Below are positions 56,833 to 64,000 of a stretch of 64,000 nt of DNA, in pieces. Origin of the DNA: Paraglaciecola sp. GTDB lineage: Bacteria; Pseudomonadota; Gammaproteobacteria; Enterobacterales; Alteromonadaceae. Numbering within the stretch: position 1 is the stretch's first letter; every line of letters begins with the position of its first letter. The stretch is from NCBI GenBank assembly GCA_009993955.1, contig JAACSL010000001.1:124001-188000 (forward strand), in the 5' to 3' direction. Both the position numbers and the translations under genes were made by a program. The notes under the pieces were generated by a model that worked only from the letters and a program-made list of their open reading frames with translations, did not search any database and had not been told where the DNA came from.

Positions 56833-57171
56833 ATGAATCATGTAATCACCTTCGAAAATCGACATATTGATACAGATAAATTTGGTTATTTGCTGAACGT
56901 AAACGATTGGCAACCTGAACTGGCTGAAAAAATAGCGCAATTAGAGGGTATTGAACTCAGCCCAGCCCATTGGGAAGTCGTGAATTTTGTCCGCGATTTT
57001 TACTTGGAATTTAATACTAGCCCAGCTATCCGCGCTCTGGTCAAAGCCATGGCACTAAAATTGGGGGCAGATAAAGGTAATAGTCGTTATCTTTTTCGGC
57101 TGTTCCCAGACGGCCCAGCCAAACAAGCCACAAAAATAGCTGGCTTGCCCAAGCCAGCTAAGTGTCTGTAA
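56833..57171 (+). CDS. tusE: Sulfur relay protein TusE (DsrC family)
   Basis: Accepts persulfide from TusD and delivers it to MnmA. 112 residues; [56 protein letters not shown], then [20 protein letters not shown] and the penultimate cysteine (C111 in KPAKCL), the sulfur carrier. The last codons overlap a strong hairpin (57132-57160). Confidence 0.93.
   Translation: MNHVITFENRHIDTDKFGYLLNVNDWQPELAEKIAQLEGIELSPAHWEVVNFVRDFYLEFNTSPAIRALVKAMALKLGADKGNSRYLFRLFPDGPAKQATKIAGLPKPAKCL
57132..57160 (-). terminator. serS terminator inside the tusE 3' coding end
   Basis: TAGCTGGCTT-GCCC-AAGCCAGCTA: a perfect 10-bp stem. On the minus strand it is followed by TTTTTG, so it terminates serS transcription. 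It lies within codons for IAGLPKPA of tusE. Confidence 0.8.
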
Positions 57172-57177
57172 TCAAGG

Positions 57178-58473
<1,296 letters not shown>

Positions 58474-58477
58474 TTAA

Positions 58478-58870
58478 TTAGCCTTTAACAAATAATGTAA
58501 CAAAAATAGTGCCTAACCAAGCTGCCAATAAACACCCCAGCATATTCAGAAACATGTTTAATATTCCTTTCAGCCACAGGCCTTGTTGAAGCAGATACAA
58601 GGTATCAACAGAAAATGTAGAAAAGGTGGTAAAGGCGCCTAAAAATCCTATACCCAAGGTCGCACGCCACAATGCTGCTTCCATTTGTCCATGTTCGAGT
58701 AGAGAGTACAGTAGTCCCAAACTAAAAGAGCCCACTACATTGACCAGTAGTGTACCAAAGGGAAAGCCTTTACCAAACCACTGAAGCATGATTGCCGACA
58801 TAAAATAACGCAAACAAGCGCCGCCAGCTCCGCCAAGCGCAATGTAGAAATACATTAATGGCTGATGCAT
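58478..58870 (-). CDS. crcB: Fluoride exporter CrcB/Fluc
   Basis: Fluoride channel of the inner membrane, dimer of four-helix subunits. 130 residues; GGAGGACLRYFMSAIM, PFGTLLVNVVGSFSLGLLYS and the channel motif GFLGAFTTFSTFSVDT. Starts immediately after the rarA stop. 10 bp before serS. Confidence 0.93.
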   Translation of the reverse strand: MHQPLMYFYIALGGAGGACLRYFMSAIMLQWFGKGFPFGTLLVNVVGSFSLGLLYSLLEHGQMEAALWRATLGIGFLGAFTTFSTFSVDTLYLLQQGLWLKGILNMFLNMLGCLLAAWLGTIFVTLFVKG

Positions 58871-60223
58871 TTATTCATACCTTTTGGTTTGGCTTTGTTG
58901 GTCTAAACGCGCTAGATAATCGAGCTTTTCTTTTAATTTAATTTCCATGCCGCGGCTGCTGGGATAGTAATATTGCTGACCACGCATTTCACTTGGAAAG
59001 TAGCACTCTCCTGCGGCATAAGCATGAGGCTCATCATGCGCATAACGATAATCTGCACCATACCCCATGGATTTCATCAAATCAGTCGGGGCGTTACGCA
59101 GGTGATCGGGTACAGCATAGTCTGGGCGCTCTTTTGCATCGGCAGTGGCACGTTTAAAGGCCAAATACACCGAATTACTCTTGGCGGCACTGGCACAGTA
59201 CAGGGTGGCTTGGGCAATAGCCCGTTCACCTTCCGCCGGTCCTACCCGTTGAAAAATATCCCACGCATTTAAACAGATTTGCATCGCTCTTGGATCGGCA
59301 TTACCAATGTCTTCGGTGGCGATGGCCAACAATCGTCTCGCCACGTACAACGGATCACAACCTGCCACCAACATCCGTGCATACCAATATAGTGCCGCAT
59401 CGGGTGCTGAACCACGCACCGATTTGTGGAACGCGGAAATAAGATCGTAAAACTGGTCACCATTTTTATCAAATTGTGCGACTTTCTCACCCACCGCTTG
59501 TTTAACTGCCTCGATGTTCAGGCATCGAGGCGGGGGCAAATGTTGCACAAAATCGGCACTCAATTCTAGATAATTGAGTAAACGTCGGGCATCGCCAGCA
59601 CATAGTTCAATGAGCAGTAGTTGAGCCTCCGCTTGAATAGTCAGTTCTAACTCGCCCAAGCCCAACTCTTTGTCAGTCAAAGCTCGCGCCAAGACCGCTA
59701 GTAAATCGTCGTTTTCTAAGGCCTTGAGTACATATATCCGCGCCCGCGATAATAATGCGCGATTTAATTCAAACGACGGATTTTCTGTGGTAGCACCAAT
59801 AAATGTCACCGTGCCGTCTTCAATATAGGGCAAAAATGCATCTTGCTGGCTTTTATTAAAGCGATGCACTTCATCAACAAATAAGATGGTGCGCTTGCCC
59901 TGCTGTTGATAAAACTGCGCGGTTTCTATTGCCTGGCGAATATCCTTAATACCAGCACTCACCGCTGACAGACGCTCAATATGTGCATCACAATGACTCG
60001 CCACCAATTCGGCGAGGGTTGTTTTGCCAGTGCCAGGTGGGCCCCATAAAATCATTGAATGACATTGTTTGCGCGCTAACGCTTGACGTAAGGGAGTGTT
60101 TGGCCCAAGCACGTGTTGCTGACCCACATATTGATCCAGCGTGCATGGCCGCAATCTTGCCGCTAATGGCAGAAAGCGCTTATGACTTTCATCACTGAGC
60201 AATGTCGACGCTGAGCTAGCCAT
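58871..60223 (-). CDS. rarA: Replication-associated recombination ATPase RarA (MgsA)
   Basis: Clamp-loader-like AAA+ ATPase acting at stalled forks. Start taken at [20 protein letters not shown] (ATG 60223, 4 bp after the lolA stop), giving 450 residues, near the usual length; an in-frame start at 60364 would run through lolA. Walker [15 protein letters not shown], Walker [15 protein letters not shown], sensor [12 protein letters not shown], and the C-terminal oligomerisation domain ([20 protein letters not shown]). Confidence 0.93.
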   Translation of the reverse strand: MASSASTLLSDESHKRFLPLAARLRPCTLDQYVGQQHVLGPNTPLRQALARKQCHSMILWGPPGTGKTTLAELVASHCDAHIERLSAVSAGIKDIRQAIETAQFYQQQGKRTILFVDEVHRFNKSQQDAFLPYIEDGTVTFIGATTENPSFELNRALLSRARIYVLKALENDDLLAVLARALTDKELGLGELELTIQAEAQLLLIELCAGDARRLLNYLELSADFVQHLPPPRCLNIEAVKQAVGEKVAQFDKNGDQFYDLISAFHKSVRGSAPDAALYWYARMLVAGCDPLYVARRLLAIATEDIGNADPRAMQICLNAWDIFQRVGPAEGERAIAQATLYCASAAKSNSVYLAFKRATADAKERPDYAVPDHLRNAPTDLMKSMGYGADYRYAHDEPHAYAAGECYFPSEMRGQQYYYPSSRGMEIKLKEKLDYLARLDQQSQTKRYE

Positions 60224-60227
60224 AATG

Positions 60228-60863
60228 TTAGCGTTGATCGTCCAACTCATAACCCTCAGGTAGGGTAAAAACAAACAAGCTCGCAGCAAGGGGGGTATTT
60301 TGTTGAATATCGCTAAATGTGAGACTGCTGGTTTGTAACTGGCCATCAATAATTTGCATCGCAACCAGTTTAGCCTCAGAAAATTGCAAAACGAGCTGTG
60401 CTACTTGCCCGTGTAAATCTTTGGCGGTGATCACAAACTTATTGTCTTTTTCGGTGATGACAAAATCGTCCCAGTGTTTGCCGTTTGGATCGGTGAGCAA
60501 AATGAGGGGATTATTTTGGATAGCCTGGCTTTGATTGATGGCCACCGCCTGTTCAATAAAGGGATCAAGTTGCCATAACGTTTGCCCATCAGCAATCAAC
60601 AAGTTTTCGTTAGGTTCGTTTAGATGCCAATACAATTTGTTGGGATATTGCAGTGCGATGGTACCGGTAGCTTGTTGCAGGCGAGTATGCTGACTGTCCA
60701 CCACTTCTTGGCTGAAATTCGCTTTAAAAGACTGCAGTTGAAGCAAGCGTTGTTTGAGTAAGGATTGCGCGTCTATAGCTTGTGCATGCAGGCCGGGTGC
60801 CCCAGCTAATAAAATAAATACAGCGCTGGCCTTCAGCCATCTTTTCAACATTAGTTTGTCCAT
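60228..60863 (-). CDS. lolA: Outer-membrane lipoprotein carrier LolA
   Basis: Periplasmic chaperone carrying lipoproteins from LolCDE to LolB. Start at [20 protein letters not shown] (ATG 60863, 4 bp after ftsK), with signal peptide and cut near GLHAQA. Mature part shows [60 protein letters not shown] and a final [15 protein letters not shown]. 211 residues, normal. Confidence 0.92.
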   Translation of the reverse strand: MDKLMLKRWLKASAVFILLAGAPGLHAQAIDAQSLLKQRLLQLQSFKANFSQEVVDSQHTRLQQATGTIALQYPNKLYWHLNEPNENLLIADGQTLWQLDPFIEQAVAINQSQAIQNNPLILLTDPNGKHWDDFVITEKDNKFVITAKDLHGQVAQLVLQFSEAKLVAMQIIDGQLQTSSLTFSDIQQNTPLAASLFVFTLPEGYELDDQR

Positions 60864-60867
60864 TATA

Positions 60868-63285
60868 TTAGTCTCGTGGTGCCGGTGCAGCGAGAACTTC
60901 TCGATTACCATTGTGGCCCGGTGGTGTTACGACGCCACTTTGTTCCATTTGTTCCACTAAGCGTGCCGCTCGATTGTAACCAATTCTAAATTTACGCTGT
61001 ACACTGGATACCGAGGCACGTCGGGACTCAGTAACAAATGCCACGGCCTCATCGTAAAACGCATCATACTCTTGGTCACCACCTTCTGGTTGTTCACCGG
61101 GTAGCAAGACCTCTGCATTGGCATCACCATTGAGGATTTCGTCGATATACTGCGGCGCACCACGTTTTTTCCAATCTGCGACCACCGCATGTACTTCATG
61201 ATCATCAACAAATGCACCGTGTACACGAGTCGGTACGCCCGTTCCTGGGGGAAGATAGAGCATATCGCCCATCCCCAATAACGCTTCTGCACCTTGCTGG
61301 TCGAGAATAGTACGAGAGTCAATTTTCGAAGATACTTGGAAGGCAATTCGCGTGGGAATATTGGCTTTAATCAAACCAGTGATAACATCCACTGACGGTC
61401 GTTGAGTTGCCAATATCAAATGAATACCGGCGGCACGAGCCTTTTGCGCTATTCGTGCGATCAGTTCTTCAACCTTTTTGCCCACAATCATCATCATGTC
61501 GGCAAATTCGTCGACCACCACCACTATAGCCGGTAACTTTTCAAGAAATGGTGCTTCAGTTAGCATGCTTTCTTCAAATTTCCATAGTGGATCACGAATA
61601 GGCTCACCATCCTCGATGGCTTGTTTCACTTTTAAGTTGTAACCCTTGAGGTTTCTCACCCCCAAGGCTGACATCAGGCGATAACGTCTTTCCATTTCAC
61701 CTACACACCAACGCAAGGCGTTCGCTGCTTCTTTCATGTCAGTGACAACTTCCGCCAATAAATGCGGAATGCCTTCGTACACTGACAATTCCAACATTTT
61801 TGGATCAATCATGATCATACGAACGTCTTCAGGGGTCGACTTATATAACAAACTGAGGATCATGACGTTGACCCCAACTGACTTACCTGAACCAGTTGTA
61901 CCCGCCACCAATAAGTGAGGCATTTTGGCCAAGTCAACCACCACTGGTTTTCCACCGATATCGGCGCCTAACACCATGGTCAAGGCAGATTCAGAAGACT
62001 GGAAAACGTCACAACTGATCACTTCACTTAAACGCACCATGTCGCGGTTTTTATTTGGCAGTTCTAAGCCAATGACTGATTTACCCGGAATCACTTCTAC
62101 TACGCGCACTGAAATTGCCGACATGGCTCGGGCCAAATCTTTTGATAAAGTGGAGATTTTGCTTACTTTCACACCTGGGGCAAGATCCATTTCAAAACGC
62201 GTAATCACAGGACCAGGGTACACCCCTACAACTTGAGCTTCGATATTAAAATCCGCCAGTTTTTCTTCCAATAAACGTGACACAATCTCCAGTTCTTCTG
62301 GGGTAATGGGGTTTTTAATTTTATCTGCTCTTTCAAGCAAATCGAACGAGGGTAAAGGCTCAGCGCTGGTATGGATATCGGCGCTGTTCAACTTGTCCTG
62401 TGGTTTAACCTTGTGCCGCACATGATGATTTTGTTCTATTTTAGCCTTGAGTTCCGTGGTGCTTTGGAAAAAAGGCTCGCTGTCATCATCGTCATCGTTG
62501 TTGTGCACGGCATAAATGGGGGGTGAGGTTTTTCCTCTCGGCGCACTTTGCTCCTGTAGGTCTGCACTTTCATGCAAGGCTGTTCTTGGTTCAACGCGGG
62601 TAAAACCACCCTGCTGTGCATTATGTATAAGGTTTGATTGGGTCGCCGTATCTCTCTCACCTCGTTTAAACGACAACAACGGCAAGCCACTTTGCTTAAT
62701 GACAGTAGGAGAACGATAAATAAATTTGCTGACCAGAATAGTAATAGCACCCAACTTGTCGACTAAAACTAACCATGAAATGCCACTTAATAAAGTAAAG
62801 CCCGTGCAGAAAAAACACAGTAACAGCAAGGTTGTACCAATTTGACTAAAATATGGCACTAAAGCCGTACTTAACACATCACCCACTAAGCCGCCTGCAG
62901 AGTAACTATAGACGTCATCCATATTCATACTCAACAGCCCTGTGGCGCCTAACAACAGTAAAAAAGCGCCGATAATACGCAGGCCAATGGTCAGATAATC
63001 AATATCTAATAGATGTTTGGTTTGTTGGAACAGGAACCACCCCAAGAAGGCCGCACAAAATGGCACACAGTAGGCAAATGAACCCAAGGAAAAAAACAGA
63101 ATATCAGCAAACCACGCGCCAATAGGCCCAACCCAATTGTGCACATCGTTTTGTAGGCCTGCTTGACTCCAACTTGGGTCGGCTGGATGAAATGACGCTA
63201 ACGCCAGTAATATAAAAAAGGCAAACGCACAACTTAGCATCATGCCTACTTCCATAATCCTTTGAATTCCTGTTAATCGCGCCAT
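60868..63285 (-). CDS. ftsK: DNA translocase FtsK
   Basis: Segregates chromosome ends at the septum and triggers XerCD at dif. 805 residues, a short-linker version. Four to five N-terminal membrane helices (about 12-180), linker, then the RecA-like motor with Walker A ([16 protein letters not shown]), Walker B-like [12 protein letters not shown], and a C-terminal gamma domain ([20 protein letters not shown]) that reads KOPS. First of the ftsK-lolA-rarA-crcB-serS run. Confidence 0.95.
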   Translation of the reverse strand: MARLTGIQRIMEVGMMLSCAFAFFILLALASFHPADPSWSQAGLQNDVHNWVGPIGAWFADILFFSLGSFAYCVPFCAAFLGWFLFQQTKHLLDIDYLTIGLRIIGAFLLLLGATGLLSMNMDDVYSYSAGGLVGDVLSTALVPYFSQIGTTLLLLCFFCTGFTLLSGISWLVLVDKLGAITILVSKFIYRSPTVIKQSGLPLLSFKRGERDTATQSNLIHNAQQGGFTRVEPRTALHESADLQEQSAPRGKTSPPIYAVHNNDDDDDSEPFFQSTTELKAKIEQNHHVRHKVKPQDKLNSADIHTSAEPLPSFDLLERADKIKNPITPEELEIVSRLLEEKLADFNIEAQVVGVYPGPVITRFEMDLAPGVKVSKISTLSKDLARAMSAISVRVVEVIPGKSVIGLELPNKNRDMVRLSEVISCDVFQSSESALTMVLGADIGGKPVVVDLAKMPHLLVAGTTGSGKSVGVNVMILSLLYKSTPEDVRMIMIDPKMLELSVYEGIPHLLAEVVTDMKEAANALRWCVGEMERRYRLMSALGVRNLKGYNLKVKQAIEDGEPIRDPLWKFEESMLTEAPFLEKLPAIVVVVDEFADMMMIVGKKVEELIARIAQKARAAGIHLILATQRPSVDVITGLIKANIPTRIAFQVSSKIDSRTILDQQGAEALLGMGDMLYLPPGTGVPTRVHGAFVDDHEVHAVVADWKKRGAPQYIDEILNGDANAEVLLPGEQPEGGDQEYDAFYDEAVAFVTESRRASVSSVQRKFRIGYNRAARLVEQMEQSGVVTPPGHNGNREVLAAPAPRD

Positions 63286-63406
63286 ATTTATTATTATCGT
63301 ATGAAGTCATTACTGCGGGTTAATGCTGTATAAGATACCAGTGCTGAACCCAAAATCCTAGAACGCTTTCGGCTCATTTGGGCCAGCAGGTGGTTTTTTA
63401 AGCAGT

Positions 63407-63892
63407 TTATTTCAAGCTTATTTTTACTTGCATGGACTCTTTAATTTCTTCCATGACGACATAAGTTCGCGTTTCACTCACCCCAGGTAATCGCAACAAG
63501 GTATCCCCTAATAATTTACGATAACTAGACATATCTGCTACACGCGCCTTCAGCAAAAAATCAAAGTTGCCAGAGACTAAATGACATTCTTGGATATCTT
63601 CTTGGTTACGCACTGCGGCAGAGAAATCTTCAAAGATGTCGACAGAGGTCTTGACCAAGGTTATTTCTACAAAAACCAACATAGAAGCACCTAATTTCGA
63701 CGGGTCTACTCGCGCGTGATAGCCTTTTATGTAGCCCTGTTGCTCCAGGCGTTTTACCCTTTCTAAGCAAGGACTGGCGCTGAGTCCAACCTTGGTTGCC
63801 AGCTCTGTATTGGAGATTTTTCCATTCTTTTGCAGTTCAATCAGAATATTACGGTCTATTCTATCTAAGTGCTTTGGGGTTTTTATCAGCAT
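63407..63892 (-). CDS. lrp: Leucine-responsive regulatory protein
   Basis: Global regulator of amino-acid metabolism. 161 residues: N-terminal helix-turn-helix (LDRIDRNILIELQKNGKISN, TELATKVGLSASPCLERVKR) and the C-terminal RAM/AsnC ligand domain (GASMLVFVEITLVKTSVDIF ... ECHLVSGNFDFLLKARVADM). Upstream of ftsK on the same strand, 121 bp apart, as commonly seen. Upstream region 63893-64000 is AT-rich. Confidence 0.95.
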   Translation of the reverse strand: MLIKTPKHLDRIDRNILIELQKNGKISNTELATKVGLSASPCLERVKRLEQQGYIKGYHARVDPSKLGASMLVFVEITLVKTSVDIFEDFSAAVRNQEDIQECHLVSGNFDFLLKARVADMSSYRKLLGDTLLRLPGVSETRTYVVMEEIKESMQVKISLK

Positions 63893-64000
63893 ATAAAATT
63901 CTGAGAATTATCTAGATGTCAGCATTTTAAACTTATTGTTCGCGCAATTCAGAATAATTTTCTAGGTAAGTTAACCTATACTTGCGCAGCTTTTTTAACT
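63893..64000. other. Upstream region of lrp
   Basis: AT-rich, no gene in the 108 visible bases. Probably the lrp promoter region; Lrp often represses itself, but no site is called. Confidence 0.4.

Noticed and set aside
60224-60364. N-terminal extension of RarA
   Set aside because: Would overlap lolA by 137 bp and lacks conservation with RarA, whose normal start matches 60223.

Overview
The window is chromosomal DNA of a gammaproteobacterium, most likely of the order Alteromonadales (the flanking gene orders uvrY-uvrC-pgsA and lrp-ftsK-lolA-rarA-crcB-serS next to tusDCB-tusE fit that group; genus not determinable by eye). The DNA is interrupted by one apparently complete temperate, podovirus-like prophage of about 51 kb. 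Left host flank (1-3606): pgsA (cut by the window edge), uvrC, uvrY and a small zinc-ribbon gene, all on the minus strand. Right host flank (54773-64000): tRNA-Ser(TGA), yccA-like gene, tusDCB-tusE, then convergent serS, crcB, rarA, lolA, ftsK, lrp.

The prophage lies between two identical 71-bp repeats (3607-3677 and 54702-54772) that are the 3' part of tRNA-Ser(TGA). The right copy completes a functional tRNA gene, so the phage replaced the tRNA 3' end and supplied a new terminator. Candidate integrase arm sites (ATATTACC/GTATTACC) lie just inside both ends.

The layout is lambda-like. In the centre a small repressor gene (44608-45060, +) and a Cro/YdaS-like gene (44245-44490, -) diverge. 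The leftward (minus) operon runs cro, three tiny ORFs, a terminator, a replication initiator gene with internal 12-bp iterons, a DnaB helicase, a nin-like block (DUF1367, Ref-type nuclease, RuvC-like resolvase, zinc ribbons), and a Q-like zinc-finger antiterminator. Next come a candidate late promoter, two tandem terminators, lysis genes, terminase, portal, scaffold, N4-gp56-type capsid, tail and internal virion genes, a 3293-residue polyvalent protein, and a 1892-residue tail fibre with PKD-like domains and an SGNH-esterase-like domain. The rightward (plus) operon (46445-54611) carries RecT, YqaJ exonuclease, SSB, adenine methylase, small unknowns, a DUF4224-like gene and the integrase. In the excised circle it would continue through attP into four small genes at 3827-4843.

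Between repressor and rightward operon is a self-contained minus-strand three-gene cassette (45070-46149): a small secreted peptide, a multi-spanning membrane protein and a membrane-anchored protein. It has its own terminator, a promoter that overlaps repressor-type operators, and a near-consensus LexA box directly upstream. The repressor lacks the S24 self-cleavage domain, so SOS induction must work by another route. The LexA-boxed cassette and the giant polyvalent protein are the most interesting candidates here for undescribed biology.
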